Shown in pieces: positions 9,121 to 20,424 of a stretch of 64,000 nt of DNA. Where the stretch lies: the NCBI GenBank assembly GCA_947095585.1, contig OX352763.1:24353462-24417461 (forward strand), written 5' to 3'. A program made the translations under genes and the position numbers. The stretch's first letter is position 1; every line of letters begins with the position of its first letter. Below the pieces are notes generated by a model, which saw only the letters and a program-made list of their open reading frames with translations, was not told the origin of the DNA and did not search any database. This DNA comes from Nephrocerus scutellatus (Eukaryota; Arthropoda; Insecta; Diptera; Pipunculidae).

Positions 9121-11500
9121 CAATATTGATGTAATGATTAGAACGTTAAAATAAACAGCTATAACTTTGAGGAAGATAGTGTCCTTGTCTAACTGTGCCC
9201 CGCTATAGCATCTGATAACGATACCAGAGCCGAGATCATAGTAGAATTACTTTTTCCAATTACTGTGATGAATTCCTCTCTCACCCCAGACCTTGTATAG
9301 ACCTTCATCATATCAGTAATGCATGAAAATCTGCATGAAAATCTTCATGCTGTTATTAGCTGCCAAATTTAATTGACTTTCCGACTACCAGCCATTACCA
9401 TTATTTATTAGTTGCGAAGTTAGGGAATTATTCAAATCTTAGTTTCTACAGTTTAGCACTCCTTTAAGAGGTAAAATAGAAGGTAGAAAGAGGTAGAGGT
9501 ATCATATATATATGTATATCCCTTGATAAATATTTTTGGTTTATATTTGAAAGCTAAGTACTTCAGGGTATTTTTAGCTTAATTAACAAAAAGTTAAAAT
9601 CGCCTTTAAGATTTATGTATTTGAATTTTTTTCTTATTTCAGAGATGACTTGAGTTTTGTAAACTTCCTGGAGATAAGTTCGCTTTTCCGTCTGTCAATT
9701 CAGCAAAATTTTATTCGCTACTTTCATTTCGCTCTGGCGAAGCTGATTTAAATTTTTTATTTGACGGTCATAAAAAAACTTTGAATACCTATCTCCACTT
9801 CTAAACCCACCCAACCCGCACTGTCACTTTTATGTGCGCTATGCGGATGCTGCCATAAAATGAGGTGCTCAATTATGGCCATTAACCTCCCAAGAACGCG
9901 TGCGCTGCGTTATCGTTTTAAGCCGTGTACATTAACGTGGCTAAATCTGAATGGTGAAGGCTATTTGCACTTTATGGAAAGCGCGATTAAATCTATTTAA
10001 TTTGAGTTTTTTATCCTTTATCCTTTGCCTTTTCTGGCATCCATCAACATTTCAAAAATAGGGCAACAACAACGTCTAAAGCGTGAAATAGAAATCCCCT
10101 TTGTTCCGAGTGCTGAACTTTTAGGCAAGAAATGAAAACATTGAAAAGGAGCACAAAGGAAAACTCGAAGGCAAACAAAAAACAACCCTACGTTAACCCA
10201 GTTTTTCCAATTTGAATTCACTTAATTATGGTAAGAACTGTGAATTCTTTTCATCTCTAATTGTAAACTTGACACGCACACAGTGCAGAATTTAATTCAT
10301 ATTTTTTTGTCAATTTTTATAGCGATGAAGATGGAAAATTTGTAGTATCAGATCTATATCTATACTTTCTAATATCTATATTTGCAGGCAACAACTATGC
10401 TTATAACTTATTAACCAAATACTGATGGTAAATGAAAATAATGTTAAACATTTTATCCGATGAATTGCATAGGATACAAGGGTAGTTTTGCTATTCCAGA
10501 AACTTCCCAAGATCGGGGTGTTCTTATTCCATCTTTTCAGCGAAGGTTTATTTCGTGTCTCATATACATGCATTGGATAAAAATAAACTCATGCAATATG
10601 TACGTTATCGATTCGATGGCTTCTTAAGGGATCTCTTCTATATAAGCTGCAGGAAGAACTCTAGTAAGAAGGAAAAACAACAAAGTAACAAAAGGTACTC
10701 ATAAATCTATTCATGGAAAACATATTTTTAAGCGATTTTTCGGAAAAACGTTGATACCACCGCTGGCACTTTTCACACCACTAACCACATTAAGTGCAAA
10801 AGCAAACACGTACGAGTGTGTTACTGTTTTGTTGTAGCCACGTATACAGAGGTTATTGTTAATATTCGTGACGGAAATTGCTTAACGTCAAGATTGTCTC
10901 TGCTTAAGGCTTTTGAAAAACTCCAATGTGAATAAGTCAAAAGTGAATTGAATATCTTTCAAGATGTCTTCGAGTAGAAACATATTACGCAGAAACGTGG
11001 CAAGATTATAAACCCTGATAGATTGGAACAACTTGTGGAAGTTCTAAAATTCACACAATGGGCTATATTTTTGATCAATCCTATGACAAATCATATATTT
11101 CCACACAGTTAAAGACCTTAAATTTAATTACTATAATTAATTCAAAAATTCTTCATGTTCATATCTTAGAAAGCAGCTAAAAAATGAATGAATGAATGTA
11201 TAAAGAAAATTTTAAGGACCGTTCATTGAAGTCCTCATATTTGCCGCTTTTTTAATAAAATTATGTGAGCATGCATTATGCCAACAAACAGACAATTAGG
11301 ATGGCGCCATTAAATAAAATAATAAAATTTAATAGTTTGAAAATTGGCTATAGAAAATAATGTAGATAAGAATACTATCATGAACTGTCAGTGGCATATC
11401 TAGCGAAAGAAAACCATACTACTGATATTAACGCAAGACACTGAAAAGCTTAGCCAAAAAATTAACTGTTGTAGTTACAAACAATTCGTTAGAAGATCAT
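9121..11500. other. Intergenic, no gene recognised
   Basis: 2.4 kb without a supportable gene. Reading frames at 10018-10221 and 10376-10573 (both minus) look like chance. The 9640-10000 interval is less AT-rich than its surroundings and includes homeodomain-type caattatgg and ccattaac cores, so it could be conserved non-coding DNA, but this is conjecture. Confidence 0.4.
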
Positions 11501-11639
11501 TAAACACACAATTTTTATAAAACACAAATTTACGACTCCATATTATTACAAAATGTAGGCTTTCTAGAGTTCGTAATGTATTTTGAAAATAAAACACAAT
11601 CCAAGTTCATCAATTCATACTTAAAACTTAAACCTAAAA

Positions 11640-12838
11640 ATAAAAAATAATAGCAAAAGTTCACAAATGTACACTGGTGAATGTTGGCCACAACTGCGCC
11701 GTAATTCGGCCATTCGTAAACACCAATTTTGAATAACTCGCTCGAGGTATTCGGTCGGTATCTCGCGAATAACTTGAGTAATGTTGGCTTCCAATGCCTC
11801 AATCGTAGCTGGTTTATCCACAAAACAGTTAGACTTAACATTCCCCCACAAAAAAAAAGTCCAAAGTTGTGATATCACACGATCTTGGTGGCCAATCCAC
11901 CGGTCCGAAACGAGAGATGAATTGCTCACCGAAACGAGGACGCAGTAAATCCATTGTGTCACGGGCTGTATGGGATGTAACGCCGTCTTATTGGAACTAA
12001 ATGTCGTGGAGAGCACGGGCTTCAATTTCCGGCATCAAAAAGTCGTTTATCATAGCGCGATAGCGTTTGCCATTCACAGTTACATTGGCGCCAGCCTATG
12101 GGCCGATGATTCATCCAGCACATAGGCCGCACCAAACGGTTGTTTTCAATGGATGTAATGGCAGTTGGTGAATGGCTTCGGATTGCTCTTCAGCCAAAAT
12201 ACCGAAATTTTGCTTATTGACGAAGTCATTAAGCCAAAAATGGGACTCATCGCTGAAAAAAATTAGGGTCCCAAAATACGGATCTTCGGCGAGTTTTTCA
12301 AGAGCCCAACCACTGAAAGTATGACGCTTTGGAAGGTCGGCCGGCTTCAATTCTTGGACTAGCTGTATTTTACACGCTCTCGAACCAAGATCTCTGCGTA
12401 AAATTGCCCAAGTAGTGCCATAAGATAGGCTAAGTTGTTGAGAATGGCGCCGAATCAATTCTTCCGGGTTTTCGGCAAAACTTTCACTTACAGCCGCAAT
12501 ATTGTCTTCATTTCGGGCTGTATGTGGTCTAATCGGTCGAGTATCATCCAATAATGTAAAAATTATTCTCAAATTTGCCGATGGTATGCCGAATAGTGCG
12601 TTCGGTAGGACGATTATGTACACCATAAGTTGGCCTGAGCGCGCCCATGAACACTTTTCACAGAGCGTCGATTTTCGTAATGCAATTGTACGATTTGTAA
12701 ACGTTGTTGAGGCTTTAGTCTTTCCATGATGAAATGTCAATGAATACTAAATAAAATTATGTATTTAGTTGGACAGTAGTCACGCGTGACATGTCAAAAA
12801 AATCCTATTGGAAAAAGTACCTCCAATCTGATCACCCT
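11640..12838 (-). mobile_element. Mariner M1, DD41D (rosa-type), decayed transposase
   Basis: Transposase of the Tc1/mariner superfamily, which moves by cut and paste at TA sites. 12740-12111 (-) is open and contains LSLSYGTTWAILRRDLGSRA, then IFFSDESHFWLNDFVNKQNF with the first catalytic Asp, and LHPLKTTVWCGL. Downstream, in shifted frames, come DGVTSHTARD (second Asp), SRFGPVDWPPRSCDITTLDF and FFLWGNVK (third Asp in TLDFF), then EIPTEYLERVIQNW. Counting between Asp 2 and Asp 3 gives 41 residues, the rosa-lineage spacing. The N-terminal DNA-binding region is frameshifted, a stop precedes the second Asp, and the C-terminus is lost. A terminal repeat-like agggtgatcagattgg reads inward from 12838 on the minus strand; the other end is missing. 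Confidence 0.78.
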
Positions 12839-13245
12839 ATAGTATATATATATTCTGCTATGCGAGGAGTGACTACACACACCCGTGTATGTATATTTAG
12901 TTGTAATTCAGTCTAGAGACTAATTTATCTTAGAAGCCTAATAGTATGCAACGTTAATTGTAGATCTTTCATTCATAAACGATAGGTCATTCAGTCACAA
13001 GCTATTTCTGAAATAGACTGAAAAAACACATTTTACTTTGCAAACGTTTAGGCTTAAAAAATCGATAGCAATGCGTAGTATTTTTTTCAGTTTTCTCAGG
13101 GGTAGTAACCTACGCCATCGCAAGCCGAGCGCTTACCAAATATTTTAAAACAAGTCCCATAAAATGTTGACTGGTAGAAGTCGACCCGGCAAACGAACGT
13201 ACAAATGTACAAACATTTTCATGTCCTCTCGCCCTTCGGGATCGC

Positions 13246-13500
13246 AATAATAATAATAATATTCGTCCCGACAGACCGTTGCGGTCTAAGGTCTAGCTCC
13301 TCGCGACCATTTATCTTGTGCATGTATATTTGTGCACACAAATGGAAGGGACCTACAATTTAATGGCGTATCCGAACGGCGAAATGAAAAGCTTTCCGTG
13401 ACAAGTTATTACCGTGAAATATACTTTTGCTGTTTTCTTGGATTCGAACTACGAACACCCTTAGAAATCCATGCAATTAACCACTGAGCCACGGTGCCCA
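13246..13500 (-). repeat. tRNA-derived SINE, copy in reverse
   Basis: On the minus strand a tRNA-like head holds a perfect Pol III A box, TGGCTCAGTGG (13491-13481), and a B box, AGTTCGAATCC (13451-13441). An unrelated body follows, including the ggtcccttccatttgtgtgc block and the gcgaggagctagacc/ccgcaacgg block, and it ends in an (ATT)n tail at 13246-13262. Same family as 29980-30272. The A/B boxes indicate internal Pol III promotion; mobilisation would depend on a LINE partner. Confidence 0.75.
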
Positions 13501-13587
13501 CCCACCCTTTGACGTTTCAAAAACAAAAATTTTAACTCGTATCCAAATTTTCCCTTGATAGTTACAACTTTTTGTGTGTTATTCTAA

Positions 13588-14580
13588 TTAGTCTCAGCAA
13601 TGCAGACCATTTCTGGCTGAACAGCTTCGTTAATAAGCAAAATTTTGTCAATCCGAAGCAATTTACGATATGCCATTAGGCTCTATTTCGTCCGGGTGTT
13701 ATGCTGGAGGGGTTATTGGCCTGTTGTATCATAGTTCCGTGATTTTCGCTTTTCAGGCGGAGAAGAGAACTTAGACGGGGGAAAAATTAACTAATGCTTC
13801 AAATTTTTTTACATATTTATTTTTATTTAATTTTTTATCTCTTTGACAAGCCCGCTGTCTTTAGCTTATAGTTCAAGTTCTTCGCGATCTTCCAACTCAG
13901 CAGCTTCTTTTATACCCAAACTTCTGGGTTAAAACTAAGTACGATTAGTATTAATGACCAATCGGATCGATTTAGTACTTATTAGTACAATTATCGACCA
14001 AAAGTATTAATCCTCAAAGTCATATACATATCCTCTTACGCAACACCATTTGCAACGGAGCTGCATTGCACTTATGTACAGGGTGCTGTGCCGTCGTAAA
14101 ATAAATACAACAGGCGCTACACTACATACTAGTCTTTATTGATACCTGCCTATTGCTCGCTTGGTTGATGTTCTACTAGGTGATAATGGTTGTGTAACCC
14201 CGAAACAACGGTTAGGTTTTACACAAAATAAAACACACTATGCAAATAGAGGCTAAAAATGCCCTCTATTGGTTGTTGGTTCCCACACAATGCCAATGAA
14301 CATACAAGCGAACAAATTATATAACAGTATCGTTATGATAAAGTTATTTATGTAGATATAAAATGAAGTGATAGCAGAGTAAAACATGATCAGGATCAAT
14401 TGGCTGCCTCGTTCGTGTGATTTGAAGGACTTGTGATGGACGTTTTTTTTGGGGCTATGTCAAGTCTACAATCAATGCCAGTAAGTCAGAGACTTTAAAA
14501 GACCTCAGGACCAACATTGAATGGGAACTTACCAGAACATCTACCGATTTATGCAAAAAAGTTACGAACAATTAGTTTCA
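13588..14580 (+). mobile_element. Mariner M2, two fragments split by inserted DNA
   Basis: Fragment one (13602-13745) translates as ADHFWLNSFVNKQNF followed in another frame by CYAGGVIGLLY, matching the SDEAHFWLNxYVNKQN and AGGVIGPYF blocks of the mariners here. Fragment two (14395-14580) gives INWLPRSCDLKDL, a frameshifted FFLWG-like segment and then ETLKDLRTNIEWELTRTSTD, matching the third-Asp region and C-terminus. About 640 bases between them lack transposase similarity and replace the section that should hold the second catalytic Asp. It is non-functional. No terminal repeats were seen. Confidence 0.6.
13746..14394. other. Unidentified insertion within mariner M2
   Basis: Separates the two halves of mariner M2. 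AT-rich at its left, then about 300 bases of mixed composition. No reading frame or terminal repeat was recognised. A solo LTR or other non-coding insertion would be a reasonable guess but is not supported by motifs. Confidence 0.3.
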
Positions 14581-14594
14581 GCGCATTCACTAGG

Positions 14595-14780
14595 ACATTT
14601 CATTGATGCTTAATGAGAAACTTTTTGTGACATTTCCAACAGCAATCAATACTGAGTCAAGTAGCTATTTTATTAAGCAATCACCTTTTTTTAAATTTTC
14701 GAAAACTAATAGGGTCATCAACTTTTTGAAGTTGAAGAGTTGACAATTTTTAAATAATTGCATGGCGACAAGTGACAAGA
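14595..14780 (-). mobile_element. LTR-element protease region, reversed copy
   Basis: The minus strand reads AMQLFKNCQLFNFKKLMTLL, nearly the same as NAIQLFENCQHFNFKKWLTLL of the plus-strand copy at 15311-15500. Base-level similarity continues into a ctacttgactcagtattgattgc stretch matching ctacctgactcaggattgattgc at about 15461. The two copies face each other about 550 bases apart. Only the part downstream of the protease active site is present here. Confidence 0.5.
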
Positions 14781-15310
14781 AACCGTACTATAACCGTACA
14801 CAGGGTAATTCCCTGACAACCTCTATTTTGCTTTTGCACTTTTTCTTATATTGTCCGGATATGATTATCATTATCCAGCGTTAATAAATAAAATAAATCT
14901 CTTTCTGTCAACCGTTTTGCTAATACTTTTCCAGAAAATATCAGCCAACTAGCAGAAAATGGCTTTAAATACCATTTCGGAAAATTCTACGGCTTACAAC
15001 AGCTGCTTTACACATTAATAAATTTGATCTTAAGGTATTATCGATATTCTAGTCGTCCATGTCACTCACTCACAAAAGATACAATCCTAAAATCCTTTCA
15101 AGTATTTTCGTTGTAAGACAATTCACAGTATATTTTACAATTAACAGCAAAATAGAAATTAGGCGCCCGTTTATTTGTATAACGGCGACTGACGCACACG
15201 TAACATAAATATAACAAACAAAAAGAAAGTCATGTATCCTTGACTTCTCTAAAAGGATAAAAAACGAAAACGTTAAGCTAATGTTGTTCACGACTATAAG
15301 CTCAACTGAA

Positions 15311-15720
15311 GTTTTTATTAACACAGGTGCAGAAATTCTCTTGTTGAACGCGATACAATTATTTGAAAATTGTCAGCACTTCAACTTCAAGAAGTGGTTG
15401 ACCCTATTATTTTCCTAAAACTTTTATAAAAAGAGGTGTTGATTGATTGACAAAAGAGCTACCTGACTCAGGATTGATTGCCGTGGAAAATGTCACAAAA
15501 AGTTGCCCATTCACAATTCTTATTACTGTTATCGTTTTTATGGATGAAAATAGCTTTACCAATTTTTTTCCTATTAATAATGGTGCTTACTTTGACTTTT
15601 TCCATTTGTTTACCCTAAAAGGTGACTTTATAGGACTTAAGTTTAGGGAAATCAATGATAAAAACTTTGTATACAAAAGAAGATCGCTGAAAACATGCAA
15701 ATCATCGGCAAAGTCATAGA
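15311..15720 (+). mobile_element. LTR-element aspartic protease remnant
   Basis: Frame from 15311 reads VFINTGAEILLLNAIQLFEN; NTGA sits where retropepsins have catalytic DTGA, so the catalytic Asp reads as Asn. A stop follows LLFS, then 15447-15719 is open and ends with a DFIGLKFREIND segment resembling the C-terminal flap/GLIG part of Gypsy-type proteases. The order fits the start of a Gypsy-like pol region. No RT or LTR is visible nearby. Assignment rests on two short motifs and is moderate at best. Confidence 0.42.
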
Positions 15721-16079
15721 AATGAAAATCGCAATTAACGTCAAAGGGAATTAATTAATGCGCAGCTCTCCTTTAAAGGAAATAGTAATTTTCAATTTTA
15801 TGTTATAAACCTTTGCAAGTCTATAATTTTGCTCTCTCATTCAAGAGTTTCAGCGTATTGTTTTTCTTAGTTATGACCGTGGGAGAAAATAAAAAAATTG
15901 CTTATGTGAGTAGCATATAATTATCCCCAGGACAAAGAACCAACACGACAATTTCGAAAAGGGGTTTTTACTATTCTCAATTATTATCTAAACTAAAGTT
16001 CATGATTATTTACTCTTTTTGTGATATTTTTTTCATGCAATTTTATTTACAGCGCTTTCGATTGGCTGGGTATAGTGAA

Positions 16080-16900
16080 CGTTTGGTGTTCCATTTCGAC
16101 ATCGTTCTCGACGAAAACCAGAGAACGCTAAATCAGAATTGATGTAACTCTATTTACCGATGGATCCAAGATGAGTAATGGAGTCGGTGCTGGAGTTTAC
16201 TCTGAAAACCCTAACCTTTCAATGTCTTACAGCGGAGATCTTAGCTATAAGAGAGGCTTGCAGGACCCTATCTCACAATATCGGAATAGCGGACAAGGTT
16301 GGCATATGTGTAGACAGCCAGTCTGCTATATAGCCAATATAGCGACAAGCAACAATTCTAAGCTCGTCATGCAGTGCAAGGCCAAACTGGCTTCTATAAG
16401 CCAATGCATAGACTTGACCATAGTTTGTGTGCCGGGGGACAGCGAGATTGACGGAAATGAGAGGGTGGACGTGCTGGTGAAGAATGGCGTCACACTGGAC
16501 ACGGACTTCGTTGAGACAGTCAGGTGTCCTCTGAGCTCCGTTAGAGAACGTATTCTCTCCTTCCTTACCAACAAAGCACAGCTAAGGTGGTGCGATTTGA
16601 CCAATTGCACCACGTCGAGAACGATGTGGCCTACCTATAATAAAAGCAAATCCACAAAGCTGATCTTCAGCCACGGACCACTGGCCGGTGGGCAGCCGTG
16701 CAGCCAAACTGGGAATCTCTCACAATACCTTTTGCAGGAGCTATTTGGATGTGAATGAGAAAGAAACTTTCATTCATTTCTTTGCTGGTGCCGTGCCCTT
16801 GCGGCTCTTCGTTTCCGCAAACTTAGTATTCCCTTGCATCACAGATCTGATATCGTACCTTAATGCTGCAGGTTGGATATAAATACAGACAACCATTTTT
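16080..16900 (+). mobile_element. LINE family B, copy 1, RNase H domain
   Basis: RNase H domain of a LINE. LFTDGSKMSNGVGAGVYSE begins near 16152, the second acidic residue region is frameshifted around 16220-16330, then IATSNNSKLVMQCKAKLASI and CVPGDSEIDGNERVDVLVKN (GNExxD motif) near 16430-16490. The Cys tail NTFCRSYLDVNEKETFIHFF spans 16709-16769 in another frame, ending LNAAGWI at 16880. The same order occurs in the longer copy at 60060-61610. Broken and 5'-truncated. Confidence 0.68.
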
Positions 16901-18010
16901 CGGTACATTGGGTCTCCTCCTGAAGACGGCGATGTTCGTCTTGGGTACTCGCACAGCCTCGCTTAAACACTGCCATCCAATATTTTATTGTTGTAAACAA
17001 AGGAGCAGACTCCTCCAGAATAGAAAAAAATTTAAATTAAAATAAGATTTGTGGTATAATTTTATAAGAACAACGGCAATTTCAATTACAATTTTAAAGC
17101 CATTTTCATTTCTTTAATGTGAACGATTTTGAAGTTTCAGTAATCAAGAAGCAATCAATACTTTTTACTAAAAATGGCATTTTTCTTTTGTTCTTCCTAA
17201 ACTAAAACATAAAACAAGGAACGATCCCTTGCGCTCAGCTTCATAACGGAACACACAATAAATTATGAATAAGAGGACATATCCAAAGCAAACCAGGCAA
17301 ATCCCAAGGATAATTGTCTCTAATGATTCGTAGAAAATCTATTATTCAACCGGGCAACTTTGGCATCACATTGTCAAGTGACAATCAATAATTGCATTAG
17401 TACCACATATACAGACGACCAATGTATTGATATATTGTTCGTGCACAAATCAGCCAGGATGAATGAAAAGAAAAGCAATGGAAAGCAATTTATTTCCTTT
17501 ATTGTTTTGTTGTAGATACATACTTATAGTCGTATCTATGTATACGGGGATAAAGAATTAAGAATGAAAAAGGATTACTCGTCGTATATCCTTGAGTGTG
17601 AGTGATATTTATCAATCGGAATATATTGATTTCCTATCGAAAGGAAAATATTTTATTGAGTAACAAAATAAAAATTGAAAAAGTCAATCTGAATTTTTTA
17701 CCACGTCGTCCAGACCTTTCAATTTTGTGCGAGATTTAAAAAATTTTTACTTCTTCTGTTGGAAGACGTTTCGATCTGACAGATTCCGTCAGATCATTCC
17801 ACATTCGTGGTGTATGGCTAAAGAACGTCCAAATGGGCTCAAGGTTATACTTGAAGGCTAACCTTGTGCCAGGAGTATTACAAACTGGTTTGATGGGGAC
17901 GAAATGCACTTAGCTATTTCTATTGTACATCGATTGTCAAGTAGATGCAAGTGGTTTTGGGAACACCAGACCAGACAATACAGTTGTATTAAAGTTTATG
18001 GTGAATATAC
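16901..18010. other. Intergenic, nothing recognised
   Basis: AT-rich spacer. Around 17760-17990 the composition is more even and may be a further decayed LINE piece, but no motif could be read with confidence. Confidence 0.35.
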
Positions 18011-18014
18011 GCAT

Positions 18015-18265
18015 TGAAAATAAATGACATCGTGAAGAAAATTATCATCGGTAGGCTCCGATACACCTAACTAGTATAAGTCAAGCGGATCCTTCTCAGA
18101 AAATCCTTTGCGGAAGCATTTATGGGACACAACATCGAGGCAGACCAAGCTTACTCTGAAAGGATGGCTGGAAAACATCGGCTTTGAATCGAAACCGGTG
18201 GAGAGATTCTTTTTGAGAGGCCAGAACCGGGCAACAGTTGCAGAGCCATTCGCAACCAGATAGAC
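18015..18265 (+). mobile_element. LINE family E, 3' end fragment
   Basis: Translation gives NDIVKKIIIGRLRYT, matching the DIVRRIKLGWLRWTG stretch of family E, then RKSFAEAFMGH and, in another frame, KLTLKGWLENIGFESKPVER. The closing ggtggagagattctttttgag...cagaaccgggcaac stretch matches the 3' UTR seen at 20440-20500 and 36436-36510. 5'-truncated copy. Confidence 0.6.
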
Positions 18266-18279
18266 CACGTGTTGATAGT

Positions 18280-18545
18280 CTCGATATCAATGGGATTGAG
18301 TTCCTCGGGTTTCAATGCTGAACTCCATGCCATTGAGATATGCACTATGATTAACCTCACTTGAGGGATTAAGGGCGCAAAGATTCATATCTTTTCATAT
18401 CGCCTGGCAACACTTAAAGCGCTATCCAACTTAATGACCTCTTTATCAGTTACAATGCACTTTCGCCAGACATACAATCCGCAGATGAACTAGCTAGATC
18501 TAGATTGCAGTGTCAGCAGTATCAACCAGGGACTACTCACAAAAA
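18280..18545 (+). mobile_element. LINE RNase H fragment
   Basis: Reads GFNAELHAIEICTMINLT, then after a stop GIKGAKIHIFSYRLATLKAL, matching the ExxAIxxA helix and the (D)SQAAIKAL strand of LINE RNase H domains; the usual Asp of the SDSQAA motif is Tyr. It directly follows a family E tail, which carries no RNase H, so this is a separate insertion. The family cannot be assigned. Confidence 0.5.
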
Positions 18546-20420
18546 ATATATATAACTTGTAATAAATTAACCTTTTATTAATATGACATTGTGTTTGTTT
18601 GGTTAGAGCTACTCGTACCAATACTAAGCAACTAAATGCTCTGAAATGTTTAGTGAGCTTCAACTAAACGAACACAAAAAGTTCTGAAAAAGGAAGAAAA
18701 ACTAAACTTTTCATTTGGTTTTATGAAAAAATAATATTTAAAAATTATTTCAAAAATTTAAGCTTTTAGGCAACTGATGCGAAATATGACTTACACATTA
18801 AAGAACGTGTTAAGACAAAAATCATTTAAAACAATGTTCGTTAAAAAAAATCTATTCTTCAACTAATATTAAACATCTTAAAGCGACTGAGACTTGAGAC
18901 TGAACTCAAACTATTACTCGGTGAAATTACTGACCCATTCAGAAAGTCCTTCCTTTGACACGAATAGAAAAAAAAGAAGAAAGAAAAGGAATGAAAAGCT
19001 AAGTGCTGCTGTAGACTCGTACAAAATTGCTTCCAGCCAAGTTAAACTTCAATAGTAACATAAAAATCCTTTACTGGTGTTTTCGAATTTTCAGAAGCAT
19101 TTCCCACGGACGCCCGTACATGTATGTGCGTGTAATCTGTGTAATTAAAACCCTTTTAAGGTTACAAACGAAATGGTAATTTAATTCAGCAAATCAAAAT
19201 CCATTCGTTTGTGTGGTTTCTTCAGCTTCTTTGCTAATATGAGTCTTTCCACGAGACTTGACGTCAACGTGTCAAGAGTCGTGATATTTATTTGCACCAC
19301 ATAATTACATCCTTTGCAGCGCTAACGAGCTGTTTGTGTAATTTAAAATAATTTGAAAATGCTGAGCGATTAATGAAATGAGTTGTTGATCTATTTTTAT
19401 ATAACTTGTTAATTTTAGTAATTATTCTGTAAGACACTGTATGACAATTAAATTTGTTTTTGTATTTAATGGCTTCGAATAATGATGATCAGTGATAGGG
19501 GGGGGGGGGCGGATAAAAGTCACAAGCGCAATATATACTCGTAGTTCAGGAAAACCATACATTGTCACAAAAAGAGATATAAATTTTAAACGTCGATATC
19601 ATAAATAATCTAATAATCTTTTTGTAACTCCTGCAGTTATGTGACACTCTCGAGCATATAAAAGTGCTGATCATCGTTTAATTTTTACCACACCTATAAA
19701 AAATGTTATTGCCTAAATTTCTATTCAAAGTTGTTAAGGATGGTTATAAATTCGACATAACTTCAAGTTTTATTTCTATGTGAATTATTCATAAAGATTC
19801 CGAATACGCATGCAAGCGGAAAAAAAACCGATTACATGTCGATATCACGCCGAAGGACCACAGGAAAACTTAAAGAGAAGCGAAGAGAAATCAACCAACA
19901 GGGCGATAAAATCGATGTTCAGGATACAAAAACAGAGATCTAGTGTTTTTTTGGTTTTATAAATCACAGGTTCCCGGATAAAGTTTCTTTGGCACGATGA
20001 CATAAAGAAATATTGAATTTTCCTATTAGGAATGTAGAATGCATACTCGAAGGTGCATGAGTATAAACCAATCTATGGACGGATTTTGTGTGTTAAGGTT
20101 GAACAGCAAGCACTCTTCTATACTATAAATATACTGAAGGATAAGGGAAGCAAACAGACAAATATATCAATTTAACTTCTAAAAAATAGAAAAGAGGGAA
20201 ACCAGACCAGAAAATTTTTGAAAATTCAATAATGTCCTTATACATTTATTGCACAAGGACACATATCGTTCTTCAAAGGAAATGCCCGACGAGCAAAATG
20301 AAGTTATCAATATAACAAAAATATTTTGTGCCTTAAGCCAAAATGTGTTACGCCATCAACAAATGTTATTATTAGTATGGGTATGAGTAAAAAATTTAAA
20401 TTTTGATGAGGGGTTTCAAT
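18546..20420. other. Intergenic, nothing recognised
   Basis: 1.9 kb of AT-rich sequence. A run of 12 G lies at 19498-19509. No gene, repeat or element motif supported. Confidence 0.4.
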
Positions 20421-20424
20421 ATCA

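Noticed and set aside
19498..19509. Run of 12 G as a G-quadruplex
   Set aside because: Single isolated homopolymer without spaced G tracts; also prone to sequencing error.
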